A DNA stretch of 64,000 nucleotides, taken from contig NZ_BDBY01000143.1 in the NCBI RefSeq assembly GCF_001613225.1, positions 22,601 to 86,600 on the forward strand. The letters are read 5' to 3'. The notes under the pieces are model-generated. The model worked only from the letters and a program-made list of their open reading frames with translations. It was not told where the DNA came from and did not search any database. The position numbers were made by a program, and so were the translations under genes. Position 1 is the first letter of the stretch. Each line of letters opens with the position of its first letter. The DNA comes from Nocardia pseudovaccinii NBRC 100343 (GTDB lineage: Bacteria; Actinomycetota; Actinomycetes; Mycobacteriales; Mycobacteriaceae). Below are positions 40,430 to 49,228 of the stretch, one piece after another.

Positions 40430-41604
40430 GTTGGCTCGGCAAATTGATGCAGCGCAAGATGCTGCTGTCCACTATCGGCCTGGTGCTGGTGTTCGTCGTC
40501 GGAGCCAGCTATCTGCTGGTGTCCGTCATGCGGGTGAATCCACTGAAGTCGACCTATGCCGTCACGGTGAACCTGGACCGCTCCGGTGGTCTGCAGCCGG
40601 GCAACGATGTGACCCTGCGGGGTTATCGCATCGGCAAGGTGACCTCGATCGAGTTGGTCGATCGAGGTCAATCCATCGCCGCGAAGGCCGAAATCGACAG
40701 CAAGTACAAGATTCCGGCCGACACCAAGATATCGGTGGGCGCGCTCTCCGGTGCCGGTGAGCAGTACATCGACTTCCGGCCGAATTCCGAGCAGGCGCCG
40801 TTCCTGAAGGACGGTGCGGTCATCGAATTCGATGCGGAGAAGATCAAGACCCCGACCCCGATCTGGTCGGTGCTCGACAACTCCAGAGCGCTGATCGATC
40901 AGGTCGATCCGGATAAGTTCAGCGTCATCCTTGCCAACCTGGACACCGCGCTCAGTGGCGGCCCGGATCAGTTGCGCGGCATGGTGAACGGCATCAGCCT
41001 GGCCATGGCCGGTTTCGACAATCTGCTGCCGCAGACCCAGAATCTGATCACCAACCTGCGCACCATCGCGAACACCACCTCGATGGCACAGCCCGATCTC
41101 GCGACGCTGACCCGCAATTCGGGCCAGCTGTTCGACCAGTTCAACAATGCCAACGGTGAACTGCAGGCGGTGCTGGAGAAGGCGCCGGGACAGCTGACGA
41201 GTCTCGGTGCGGTGCTGGACAAGACCGCCGATCCGATCACCAGTCTCGCGGCCAACTTCGCGGCGATGACGCGGGCCGCGCAGCTGCGGATTCCGGCGCT
41301 GCAGGCGCTGTTCCCCTCACTGAACATCGGGTTGTCCGCGGCTGGAGTGCCGGCGCACGACAACGAGTTCCACGCTGTCGCGGATATCTGGGTTCGGCCG
41401 ATCTGCCAGTACAAGCACACGCCGATTCGCAATGAGGTGGTCCAGGACGGCTCGCTGCCCAAGTGGAACTACTGCGAGAATCCGCCGCCCGGACTGCAGG
41501 TGCGCGGTTCGGCGAATGCCCCGCGCCCGAATGTGCCGGACAATGGCGCGCAGATGCCGCCGGGCGCGGATCCGAATGAAATGACCCCGCCGCCGCTGCG
41601 GTGA
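40426..41604 (+). CDS. mceF: Mce family protein MceF
   Basis: The protein has 392 aa, ATG overlapping the mceE stop. The anchor is LLSTIGLVLVFVVGASYLLV. The MCE domain has VTVNLDRSGGLQPGNDVTLRGYRIGKV and YIDFRPNSE. The C-terminus is Pro-rich (PRPNVPDNGAQMPPGADPN). It is the sixth Mce subunit and closes the tightly overlapped set; a strong stem-loop lies 57 bp downstream. Confidence 0.93.
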   Translation: MSWLGKLMQRKMLLSTIGLVLVFVVGASYLLVSVMRVNPLKSTYAVTVNLDRSGGLQPGNDVTLRGYRIGKVTSIELVDRGQSIAAKAEIDSKYKIPADTKISVGALSGAGEQYIDFRPNSEQAPFLKDGAVIEFDAEKIKTPTPIWSVLDNSRALIDQVDPDKFSVILANLDTALSGGPDQLRGMVNGISLAMAGFDNLLPQTQNLITNLRTIANTTSMAQPDLATLTRNSGQLFDQFNNANGELQAVLEKAPGQLTSLGAVLDKTADPITSLAANFAAMTRAAQLRIPALQALFPSLNIGLSAAGVPAHDNEFHAVADIWVRPICQYKHTPIRNEVVQDGSLPKWNYCENPPPGLQVRGSANAPRPNVPDNGAQMPPGADPNEMTPPPLR

Positions 41605-41660
41605 ACCGAACACTGCGGCGAGTTGACACAGCGAGCGGTACGTATTCGACGGTGAGTTAC

Positions 41661-41690
41661 CCCGGCCCGGGCGTGCGATACCGGGCCGGG
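41661..41690 (+). terminator. Perfect stem-loop between mceF and the Mce-associated gene
   Basis: CCCGGCCCGG (41661-41670) pairs with CCGGGCCGGG (41681-41690) across a 10-base loop. There is no T-run after it. It may be a partial terminator or an mRNA-processing or stability element that lowers expression of the last gene relative to mceA-F. Confidence 0.45.
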
Positions 41691-41787
41691 AATACTCCCC
41701 CGCAGAGTGCGAACGGTTCGTCCGATGCGGACCGACAAGGCAATATCGGTGCGCTCAGGTGCGCCGGGAAAGTGCAGGATTGTATCG

Positions 41788-42531
41788 ATGTCCACTGATG
41801 ATGTCGGCGCCGAGAACGAGAACTCGGATGCGCCGAAAGAGGACGCCAAGGCCGACGTGCTCGCCGAGGACAAGACCGTCGAGATCGGGAAGTCGGGTGA
41901 TGCGGTAGCAGCGGCGCCGACCCCGGCTGCCCCGAAGACCGAGCCGAAGCAGGCGGCGGACACACTGGCCAAGGGCACGGCGCAGCCGGTCACTCAGAAT
42001 GGTGGCAAGGATCGGGGCGCGTTGGTGCCCATCGTCGCCGCATTTATCGCCGGTGTGCTGCTCGTCGCAGCGGTGACCGCCGTTATCGTCTTCTATCGGC
42101 AGGCGAGCAATCGCGCCGATGAGTTGGACGCGCACGAGGCGGCCACCGCGGCGGCGTGCGAATACGGCAAGCTGATCTCCACCTACGATCCGCAGACCAT
42201 CGACGAGTACCTGAAGAAGGTGGATGCCGCGTCGACCGGTGACTGGAAGGATCAGTTCGCCAAGCTCGGTCAGGACCTCAAGGGTGTCGTCATCGACGCC
42301 AAGGCCACCTCGTCCACCTACGACATGCAGTGCGGCTTCCAGTCCGGCGATACCGAGCACGCGAATGTGCTGGTGGTGATCGGTCAGACCACGACCAATG
42401 TGAACATCGCCGCCGCGAACAAGCCGCCGAGCAAGGTGGAGCTCGTGGTGGTGGCCGGTCTGAAGAAGGTCGGCGACAAGTGGCTCGTCGACAAGTTCGA
42501 TCTGCCCATCCTGAAGCAGATGGGCAACTGA
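41788..42531 (+). CDS. Mce-associated membrane protein
   Basis: The protein has 247 aa from ATG 41788. A 90-residue acidic, Ala/Pro/Lys-rich N-terminal tail is followed by one transmembrane helix (LVPIVAAFIAGVLLVAAVTAV). A periplasmic NTF2/SnoaL-like domain follows (AAATAACEYGKLISTYD..., DKWLVDKFDLP). This is the Mas family found after mce genes; in mycobacteria Mas proteins stabilise or assist Mce complexes. It is the last gene of the operon, 183 bp after mceF, with a good terminator behind it. Confidence 0.88.
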   Translation: MSTDDVGAENENSDAPKEDAKADVLAEDKTVEIGKSGDAVAAAPTPAAPKTEPKQAADTLAKGTAQPVTQNGGKDRGALVPIVAAFIAGVLLVAAVTAVIVFYRQASNRADELDAHEAATAAACEYGKLISTYDPQTIDEYLKKVDAASTGDWKDQFAKLGQDLKGVVIDAKATSSTYDMQCGFQSGDTEHANVLVVIGQTTTNVNIAAANKPPSKVELVVVAGLKKVGDKWLVDKFDLPILKQMGN

Positions 42532-42554
42532 TCGGATCATCTACTCGAAAAGCG

Positions 42555-42592
42555 CCTCCGAGCGGGTGGGAATGGCACCACCCGCCCGGAGG
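42555..42592 (+). terminator. Intrinsic terminator of the mce operon
   Basis: The arms CCTCCGAGCGGGTGG and CCACCCGCCCGGAGG pair 14 of 15 positions around an 8-base loop, followed by TCTTTCC. It lies 23 bp after the Mce-associated gene stop and 40 bp before the convergent RNase H stop, so it may serve both directions. Confidence 0.8.
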
Positions 42593-42631
42593 TCTTTCCG
42601 GCGGTCTTGCGCCCGGTCGCGCCCGGCGGAC

Positions 42632-43210
42632 TCAGAACAGGGTCAATGCCTGAGGTGCTGGCGCGACCGGCTTCCCCGCTGACCGCGGCCGGGCGGATTT
42701 TGTGGTCTTGTCGGTGGAGTCCTCGAGCACCGGCTGCAGCTCGGGGAGTTCCGCGGTCGGGACCTCACCGGCCGCCGCGCAGGCCGCGGCCTGTCTGGCC
42801 GCCTCGCCCGCGAGGGTATCGGCCATTTCGTTGAAGTAATTGCCGACGTGTCCACGCACCCAACGGAACCGGACCGGTCCCGGCCGGGAGGCGATGGCCC
42901 GGTCGATCTGTTTGATGAGTTCCACGTTCTTCACCGCGCCGCCGCTGGCGGTGCGCCAGCCGTTGGTCCGCCAGCCGAAGATCCACTCCGAGGCGCATTT
43001 GATCGCGTATAGCGAATCGCTCTCGATGAACAGCGGTTCCTCGCCGGGATGGGCGAGTACCGCCTCCAGGAGCGCGCGCAACTCCGCGACCTGATTGGTT
43101 CCGGTGGCGGCTCCCCCGCTGCGTGAACCGCCCTGATGATTGACCCAAGCCCAGCCGATGGCGCCGCCGGGATTGCGGAGGCAGGATCCGTCGGTGCTCA
43201 CGATGATCAT
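42632..43210 (-). CDS. rnhA: Ribonuclease HI with C-terminal extension
   Basis: The protein has 192 aa from ATG 43210. The DEDD catalytic residues are visible: Asp7 (VSTDGS), Glu43 (VAELRALLEA), Asp65 (IESDSLYAI) and Asp131 (NEMADTLAG). The enzyme cuts RNA in RNA-DNA hybrids. The catalytic domain ends near residue 140, and about 50 further residues, rich in Ala, Pro and Lys, form an extra tail. It sits 10 bp downstream of the SRPBCC gene on the same strand. Confidence 0.9.
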   Translation of the reverse strand: MIIVSTDGSCLRNPGGAIGWAWVNHQGGSRSGGAATGTNQVAELRALLEAVLAHPGEEPLFIESDSLYAIKCASEWIFGWRTNGWRTASGGAVKNVELIKQIDRAIASRPGPVRFRWVRGHVGNYFNEMADTLAGEAARQAAACAAAGEVPTAELPELQPVLEDSTDKTTKSARPRSAGKPVAPAPQALTLF

Positions 43211-43220
43211 GGATGGCACC

Positions 43221-43691
43221 CTACGCAATCCGACCGACAAGATCGGTACCGTGGAATTCCTCTATCTCCCTTCGCAACTGGGATTCGGTGCGGCGCAGTG
43301 CCGAGCGCACGGCGGAATCCACCAGGCGCAGGCACAGTCGACCGAACAGCCCACTCGGTGGAGCGTACTCCGCTTGCGAGGTCAGCACCGAGCGTCCATA
43401 GCCGAGCGGGTCGAAGCACAGCGTCAAAGTGCCTGATAACTGGCCGCGCAATGTGTAGCCGATCACCACATTGCGCCGGTATTCGGTGATTTCGCATTCG
43501 ATGGTCGGCCGCCACAGTCCCAGCCTGATCCGCGTCGTGAATACCGCACCGAGACCCTGGTCGAGCTCGTCTTTCGGCTCGAACGCGGCGACGGCGAACA
43601 TCCAATCCGGCACGAACTGATGGTTGTCCGTATAGGTGAAGGCCACCTCGACCGGGGCTCCGACGTCGCTCGCGTACTTGATGTGGCCCAT
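43221..43691 (-). CDS. SRPBCC (polyketide cyclase/START-like) family protein
   Basis: The protein has 156 aa from ATG 43691 with GGGAGGGG upstream. The pattern (VEVAFTYTDNHQFVPDWMF, TECEITEYRRNVVIGYTL-like, then SALRRTESQLRREIEEF at the end) fits a START-like hydrophobic-ligand-binding fold. There is no signal peptide. The ligand is unknown. It is probably co-transcribed with rnhA. Confidence 0.78.
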   Translation of the reverse strand: MGHIKYASDVGAPVEVAFTYTDNHQFVPDWMFAVAAFEPKDELDQGLGAVFTTRIRLGLWRPTIECEITEYRRNVVIGYTLRGQLSGTLTLCFDPLGYGRSVLTSQAEYAPPSGLFGRLCLRLVDSAVRSALRRTESQLRREIEEFHGTDLVGRIA

Positions 43692-43842
43692 AGGGCCCCT
43701 CCCTGTTGGCTGCCGCTAAAAGTACTACAGCTCTCCTCTTTATTCGAGCGGTTGCCGGGAATTTGGTTGGCGGGCTTACCACATTGATGACCGGGTGGTC
43801 GCTTGGTTTGCTGGAACCCGCGACCCAGCTAACTCGGCGGGC

Positions 43843-45021
43843 TCACAGTTGGTCGACGATGTATTCGGCGATCGGCATGGCGGAGGTCGCCGCCGGTGAC
43901 GGTGCGTTGAGCACGTGAATCGAGCGGGGTGTGCGTTCGATCAGGAAGTCGTGTACCAGGGTGCCGTCGCGCAGTACCGCCTGCGCGCGGATGCCCGCCT
44001 CGCGTGGTCGCAGATCCGCGATCGTGAGTTCCGGGCAGTACCTTCGGCATTCGGCCAGATAGCCGCGTTTGAACATGGAGTTGCGCAGCTCGCGCAGTCC
44101 GGTGCGCACATGGGCGCGGGCCACCCGATGGAAGCCGGGGAAACCGAGTACCGCACGGGCGTCGCGGGCGTCGAAACTGCCCTTGCGGTAGCCCTCCCTG
44201 GCCAGGCCGAGCACCGCATTGGGGCCGACGGTCAGGGTGCCATCGATCATCGGGCTCAGATGTACCCCGAGGAAGGGCAGATTCGGATCGGGAATCGGAT
44301 AGATCAGTGTGCGCACCAGTCCGGATCGGCTGGGCGGCAGCTGGTAGTACTCGCCGCGGAACGGCACGATGCGGAAATCGGTTCGCAGACCGGCGAGTTC
44401 GGCCATCCGGTCGGCCTGCAGACCCGCACAGACCACCAGGGTGCGCGCCGTCCAGGAACCCGCGGGACCCGCCGCGGTGACCGCATCGGCGGTTTCGGTG
44501 AGTGCGGTGACCTCGGCGTTCAACACGATTTCGCCACCCGCGGCTCGGACCTCCTCGGCGAGTGCGTTGGTGACGCGGGTGAAGTCGATGATGCCGGTGG
44601 CGGGCACGAACAATGCGCCGACACCGCTCACATGCGGTTCGCGGCGAGTCAGTTCGGCAGTGTCGATGAGTTCGACATCGACCCCGTTGGCGACCGAGCG
44701 TTCGTGCAGCGCGAGCATCCGCCGGTATTCGGCGGCATCGGTGGCCACCAGCAGTTTTCCGCATACCTCGAACGGAATGCCCTGTGCCGCGGCGAATTCC
44801 TTCGTCCACGCGGCGCCCTTTCGGCACAGCCGCGCCTTCAGACTGTCCGGCGGGTAGTAGATGCCGGAATGGATGACGCCGCTGTTGTGTCCGGTCTGAT
44901 GGGTCGCGAGTGCGTCGGCCTTGTCGACGAGCACCAGGCTCGCACCCGGATGACGTCGCAGAATCCGATGCGCCGTCGCGACTCCGACGATCCCGCCCCC
45001 GATGACACAGAAGTCGTACAT
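43843..45021 (-). CDS. lhgO: L-2-hydroxyglutarate oxidase
   Basis: The protein has 392 aa. It is a DAO-type FAD protein: the dinucleotide fold VIGGGIVGVATAH is at the very start, and the LhgO motif HQTGHNSGVIHSGIYY follows at about residue 44. The terminal part has VLNAPSPAATSAMPIAEYI. It oxidises L-2-hydroxyglutarate to 2-oxoglutarate, feeding electrons to the membrane quinone pool. The length matches LhgO/YgaF. It stands alone, with 151 bp to the SRPBCC gene. Confidence 0.92.
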   Translation of the reverse strand: MYDFCVIGGGIVGVATAHRILRRHPGASLVLVDKADALATHQTGHNSGVIHSGIYYPPDSLKARLCRKGAAWTKEFAAAQGIPFEVCGKLLVATDAAEYRRMLALHERSVANGVDVELIDTAELTRREPHVSGVGALFVPATGIIDFTRVTNALAEEVRAAGGEIVLNAEVTALTETADAVTAAGPAGSWTARTLVVCAGLQADRMAELAGLRTDFRIVPFRGEYYQLPPSRSGLVRTLIYPIPDPNLPFLGVHLSPMIDGTLTVGPNAVLGLAREGYRKGSFDARDARAVLGFPGFHRVARAHVRTGLRELRNSMFKRGYLAECRRYCPELTIADLRPREAGIRAQAVLRDGTLVHDFLIERTPRSIHVLNAPSPAATSAMPIAEYIVDQL

Positions 45022-45039
45022 GCACGCAGCGTAGGCGGA

Positions 45040-45747
45040 CTAGACCGCGATGGTGTGGTTCGCCGTCGTCACGGCCGGATCCGGGGTCGCGTCGACTGTT
45101 CCCGACGTGGCCGAATCTTCCACGGTCGCACCATGTTCGGTGCTCGGTGCGGGATTGCGATCGAGCCGCAGGCCGTGTTCACCGAGGGTCGGATCCGAGA
45201 AGGTGAATATCACTTCGCCGTTGTGCGTATCGACCTCGGTGCGCAACCGGGTGACGCCATCCGGATCGGCGTGGATGCCGAGCCGGTCCCGAACCGGTTC
45301 GGTGAGCAGGAAATCCGTCAGTGCCGTCAGCGCATTGGTATCCACCGTGAAGGCGACGGAATTCGCGCGGCTCGGTGCCACCTGCGCGCCGAGATAGGCG
45401 GTGCCGAGGCGCAGTTTGCCGCTGATTCCGGCGGAGGCAGGCGAATCTGTATGGGCCTGAGAGGTTTTCACCATGCCGCCGCTGGATTCCGCGGGGAAGC
45501 GGCCGAATAGTGCGGGCAGGTCGCGAGTTCCACCGGTCAATATGGCATCGGAGAGCACGGGTCCGTAGTCGGTGTCGACATCCGGAATCCGAACCGCAGG
45601 TGGTTCGGCCACCTCGTTGGTGGCGTGCTGGGTATCGGCCATCTGGTGGACGATGTATGCCCCCGCGGTAACGGTGAGACTGAGGCTGGCGGCGCCCGCG
45701 AGCACGATAGCGGTATGTTGAGCGATCTGGGCAGGCTTATATGCCAC
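45040..45747 (-). CDS. Hypothetical single-pass membrane or exported protein
   Basis: The protein has 235 aa from GTG 45747, chosen for GGAAAGGAA 6-8 bases upstream. One hydrophobic segment near the N-terminus (AIVLAGAASLSLTVTAGAYIV) leaves the remaining 200 residues outside. They contain a VAFTVDTNALTALTDFLLTEPVRDRLGI stretch in pieces and a Thr/Ala-rich tail. No family recognised. It is 18 bp upstream of lhgO on the same strand and may be co-transcribed. Confidence 0.6.
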   Translation of the reverse strand: MAYKPAQIAQHTAIVLAGAASLSLTVTAGAYIVHQMADTQHATNEVAEPPAVRIPDVDTDYGPVLSDAILTGGTRDLPALFGRFPAESSGGMVKTSQAHTDSPASAGISGKLRLGTAYLGAQVAPSRANSVAFTVDTNALTALTDFLLTEPVRDRLGIHADPDGVTRLRTEVDTHNGEVIFTFSDPTLGEHGLRLDRNPAPSTEHGATVEDSATSGTVDATPDPAVTTANHTIAV

Positions 45748-46095
45748 GATGCGTTCCTTTCCGTCCGCCCCTGATCCCCTCACCGCGCGGCCCGCATCGT
45801 TGAAAGCCGTATGCTTGTCCAGGTTACAGGGGCGGCCGCAGGTGGCACCGCATGGGCGAGATCAGCATCACAAAGCCCGGTGATATCCGCGATGCCGAAC
45901 CCGAGCCGAATGGCGTCGTCAATGTTTCTACAAGCTGACGAGCGGGTAAATACACTTAGCTGGCGAGCGTCATTCTCGACTGCCACATCGAGACACCCGG
46001 CCAACGGCGTCCGGCCGACACGAACGGCGCACCCAAGTGTGGCGCTCGCCCGCACCTAAGAATTCCGGCCGGACCCGTGGTTCGGATGCGGCGGG
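45748..46095. other. Intergenic region, nothing recognised
   Basis: There are 348 bp between the hypothetical membrane protein and the TIGR03084 gene, both on the minus strand. A 91-codon minus-strand frame at 45780-46055 exists, but it has no ribosome binding site and no recognisable composition. The region presumably holds the promoter for the gene at 45747. Confidence 0.5.
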
Positions 46096-46881
46096 TCAGG
46101 CGAACTGGCCCGCCGACCGCCCGTCACCCGTCGGTCCCGCGAAAGCCTGTGCGATGGTGAGCCATTCGGCGGCGTCCGCACCCACTGTGGCCAGCGCGAG
46201 ATCGTCACGGTGTCGTCGCTGGGTCACCAGCAGGCAGAAGTCGAGTGCCCGACCGGTCACTTTCTGGGCGGCATCCGCGGGCCCCCAGGACCACACGCTG
46301 TCGTCCGGTGCGGTGAGTTCGACGCGGAATTCCTCGGTCGGCACGGTCTTACCGCGCACGGTGTAGGCGAAGTTCCTGGTTCGCACGCCGATATGGGCGA
46401 CCGTGCGCAGCCGGGCGGTCGGTGTCCTGGTCAAACCGAGTGCGTCGGCGATGTCCTGGCCGTGTGCGAAGGTCTCCATCATGCGTGCGCTGACCATGGA
46501 TGCCGGGCTCATCGGCGGTCCGAACCATGGCAGTTTGGCGCCGGACGGCAGCGCGCGCAGGGCCTCGATCAGACCGGCACGGCCGCGGCGCCATCGGTCG
46601 AGCAGTTCGGCGGTGGGTGCGGTGGCGGCCTCCTCGGCGGCCTCGTCGACGAAGGTGAACGCCTTCGGGCCCGCCTCCTCGACCAGCTTCGCGAAACCGT
46701 CGGGGTCGGTGGCAGCCAGCGCGGCGACCTCGTCGGTCCAGGCCAGATGGCCGATCTGATGGGCGATACTCCAGCCGGGCGCCGGAGTCGGCGCGGACCA
46801 GTCCGCCAGCGGGGCGACGATTCTTTCCAGTTCCGCGCAGTCGTCGGCGAAATCGCGCAAGAGCGCGTCTAGGTCGGCCAT
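46096..46881 (-). CDS. TIGR03084 family metal-binding (DinB-like/maleylpyruvate isomerase N-terminal) protein
   Basis: The protein has 261 aa from ATG 46881 (MADLDALLRDFADDC). The N-terminal four-helix bundle has the DinB/mycothiol-dependent signature APGWSIAHQIGHLAWTD with metal-ligand histidines. A second helix has MMETFAHGQDIADALG with another His. The C-terminal domain follows (VRTRNFAYTVRGK). Family members are probable mycothiol- or metal-dependent enzymes of unknown substrate, common in Nocardia and Mycobacterium. Confidence 0.85.
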   Translation of the reverse strand: MADLDALLRDFADDCAELERIVAPLADWSAPTPAPGWSIAHQIGHLAWTDEVAALAATDPDGFAKLVEEAGPKAFTFVDEAAEEAATAPTAELLDRWRRGRAGLIEALRALPSGAKLPWFGPPMSPASMVSARMMETFAHGQDIADALGLTRTPTARLRTVAHIGVRTRNFAYTVRGKTVPTEEFRVELTAPDDSVWSWGPADAAQKVTGRALDFCLLVTQRRHRDDLALATVGADAAEWLTIAQAFAGPTGDGRSAGQFA

Positions 46882-47011
46882 CAGATCCCTGTCCCGTCCA
46901 GGCGCACTGCTTCGTACACCCTCGCGGTCCAGCATCGCAGTGGGCCGAAAAAAATGCAAGCATGCGTGCTTGTATTTGGCGCGGACTCGCCGCTGACCGG
47001 ATTCGGGCCGG

Positions 47012-48367
47012 TTACCAGCCGAAAATCGTCAGGTGTGCGGCGCCGACCACGAGGCCGAGCAGCGCGCCGTGTAGATACAACAGCCAGGCATCCTGTTCGA
47101 CCGAGGCGTAGAACATCTCCATGAACTCCCCCGGAGTGAGGTCTTGGAGCTTGCGGGCGGCGAATTCGTCGATCTTCTTGGCCTGCTCGAGGGTGAATGC
47201 CTCGTCCTCGACCAGTCTGGGAGCCAGCCCGACCGCCGCGCCCGCGGCGCCGACCTTGAGATTGTCGAACTGGCGGCGGCCGAAGGCGACGCGCACGATC
47301 GAGGTGGTCGGACCGAGTTGGCGATGGATCTCATCGGAGACCAGCCGCTCTATCAGCTGCCTGGTCTTATCGCCGTTCGGACCGTCGAGCAGTTCCTTGG
47401 ACAGATTCGGCAGCGTCAGCACCTGGTAGGCGAGGATATGCGCGAGATCGGTCGCCGCCTGCGGCTGCCGCTTGGCCAGCAGCGCCTGCTTCCACAAATA
47501 CTTGTAGCGTGGCTGGGGATCACCCGGTTCGAAGACCATTTTGACCGCGATGACATTCACGATCACGCCGATCGCCGCCGCGGCCTGCAGCACGATCACC
47601 CAACCCGGCACCCAGCCGATCACCGGAATGGTGTGGTGCACATGCATATACAGCGCGAGCAGCAGGCCGAACGGCGCACCGAGCAGGCCGATGCGCACCA
47701 TGAAACGCAATTCGGGGGCGGCGATGGTGGTCGTCAGATCCTTGAGGATGTACGGATTTTCCTGCAGATACCGGATGACGAAGGTTTTGATATCGATGAG
47801 CTGGTCGACATTGTCGCCGAGCGATTCGAAGGCGCGCCTGGTCAATCCGGGCAATTCCCGGTCCACCCGTTGATAGATGACCTGTTTCATCGCCTTCGGC
47901 ACCCCTCGCCACAGGTCCGGATTCTCCCGGTACATCACCTCGTCGACGAGCGGTTTGACCTGCTCGCTCGCGAGTATCGCGATGTAATCGGCAATACTCT
48001 CCAGATCCAGTTCGTGGATGAAATCCCGCGGACTGCCGATGCGCATCAGCGCCTTGTCGACGCAAATGCTCGCCATCTTCTCCGCGCGCGCCGGAATGAA
48101 TCCCTGGAATCCGAGTCGGCGGCCGTCACCGGAGAATGTCGGCAGCACCTGGACCCGGCGCGGAAAATACGGATACAACACCTGGAGGCCGGGAATCCGG
48201 ATTCCGCGAAAAATGACCGGCCAGAACAGCATCAGCACACCGGTCCAGTTGGTGAGCCAACCGGCGAGCGCACTGAAGATCGGAAAGGTGATCAGATCGA
48301 CGGAGAACTTGGACAGGCCGGTCAGCTCTTCCCAATCGATGAACACTCCGGAGGTGAGTGTTGTCAT
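47012..48367 (-). CDS. DUF445 family membrane protein
   Basis: The protein has 451 aa. Two hydrophobic segments near the N-terminus (FPIFSALAGWLTNWTGVLMLF) match the conserved DUF445 start. A long alpha-helical cytoplasmic part follows, a central hydrophobic pair lies around residues 235-275, and the C-terminus ends in a helix (LLYLHGALLGLVVGAAHLTIF). The ribosome binding site is AGGGGG. DUF445 proteins (YjiN/YheB-like) are of unknown function. It is followed by no visible terminator. Confidence 0.88.
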   Translation of the reverse strand: MTTLTSGVFIDWEELTGLSKFSVDLITFPIFSALAGWLTNWTGVLMLFWPVIFRGIRIPGLQVLYPYFPRRVQVLPTFSGDGRRLGFQGFIPARAEKMASICVDKALMRIGSPRDFIHELDLESIADYIAILASEQVKPLVDEVMYRENPDLWRGVPKAMKQVIYQRVDRELPGLTRRAFESLGDNVDQLIDIKTFVIRYLQENPYILKDLTTTIAAPELRFMVRIGLLGAPFGLLLALYMHVHHTIPVIGWVPGWVIVLQAAAAIGVIVNVIAVKMVFEPGDPQPRYKYLWKQALLAKRQPQAATDLAHILAYQVLTLPNLSKELLDGPNGDKTRQLIERLVSDEIHRQLGPTTSIVRVAFGRRQFDNLKVGAAGAAVGLAPRLVEDEAFTLEQAKKIDEFAARKLQDLTPGEFMEMFYASVEQDAWLLYLHGALLGLVVGAAHLTIFGW

Positions 48368-48451
48368 CGTCGGGTCCCCCTAATGCCGCCCAGGTGTGAG
48401 ATATCTAGCTGCCAACATTCTCATTGGCTCCGACAGGGTGTCAATGCGTGA

Positions 48452-48547
48452 CTACGCCCCAAGGTCTTGCACCGCATCCAGCAGCATGAGTGCCCCCACA
48501 ACGGCGAGCACCGCCCCCGCCTGCTTCCAGTTCTGTCCGAACACCAC
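48452..48547 (-). CDS. 31-aa single-helix membrane peptide, hypothetical
   Basis: GTG GTG tandem starts at 48547 have GAGGAG 3-6 bases upstream. The peptide is VVFGQNWKQAG... then a hydrophobic helix (AVLAVVGALMLLDAV) and a short polar end (QDLGA). The length and layout fit a small bitopic membrane protein. It lies 107 bp downstream of the MerR gene and 84 bp upstream of the DUF445 gene on the same strand. It is too short to judge by composition alone. Confidence 0.5.
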   Translation of the reverse strand: MVFGQNWKQAGAVLAVVGALMLLDAVQDLGA

Positions 48548-48654
48548 GCGCTCCTCTCGGATGCAGCGGCTCAGCGAACACCGGCACGGTCCGCCCAACA
48601 ATAGGGCGGTCCCGCTGTTGTCAGCGCCGCAACACGTATGCCACTACCGAGGTA

Positions 48655-49104
48655 TCAGCTCGGGTGTGCAGGGAAATCGTGGTCGGCGATCGCGATTCGA
48701 CCTCGATAGATATCGAGCTTGCGGTCGATGAGCGCGAGATTCTCTTGGATTTCGGCGAGTTTGGCGACCACCTCGCCGCGATGGGCCTCCATCAGCGCGA
48801 TGCGTTCCGGTTCGTTGCCGTTTCCGGCGGCCACGAGTTCGGCGTAGCGACGGATGGTCTGGATGGGCATTCCGGTGGTGCGCAGCCTGGTGCATATATA
48901 GATCCAGTCCAGGTCGAGCTGGTGGTAGCGCCGCCGCCCGCTGGCGGTGCGGTCGACGGGGGTCAGGACCAGGCCGGCGCGCTCGTAGTAGCGCAGGGTG
49001 TGCACGCTGACCCCGGTAAGACGTGCGGTCTCACCAATACTCAGCCCGTCCGGATCGTCGCAGCGAACAGGTCCGGATACCGGCCGCGCATCGACTTCGA
49101 ACAC
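48655..49104 (-). CDS. MerR family transcriptional regulator
   Basis: The protein has 149 aa from GTG 49104; the exact start is uncertain (weak AGGGC upstream). The winged helix is LSIGETARLTGVSVHTLRYYE, followed by RRRYHQLDLDWI and a C-terminal dimerisation coiled coil (LMEAHRGEVVAKLAEIQENLA). No metal-binding Cys motif is present, so it is likely a small-molecule or redox-type MerR. It is divergent from lon across 124 bp and could control lon or itself. Confidence 0.88.
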   Translation of the reverse strand: MFEVDARPVSGPVRCDDPDGLSIGETARLTGVSVHTLRYYERAGLVLTPVDRTASGRRRYHQLDLDWIYICTRLRTTGMPIQTIRRYAELVAAGNGNEPERIALMEAHRGEVVAKLAEIQENLALIDRKLDIYRGRIAIADHDFPAHPS

Positions 49105-49228
49105 GCCCTGAATTCTAGTGCGGCATCGAACGCCGATCGCTCTGAGCGAACGTGGGCGGCGGTGTGGAACAAACGTGGAAGGCCCGGGGTTGACTGGACA
49201 TCGCTCAACTTTTGGAAGGGTCGAACAC

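Noticed and set aside
45780..46055. Possible 91-aa minus-strand gene
   Set aside because: It has no ribosome binding site, no recognisable pattern, and the region has promoter-like composition.
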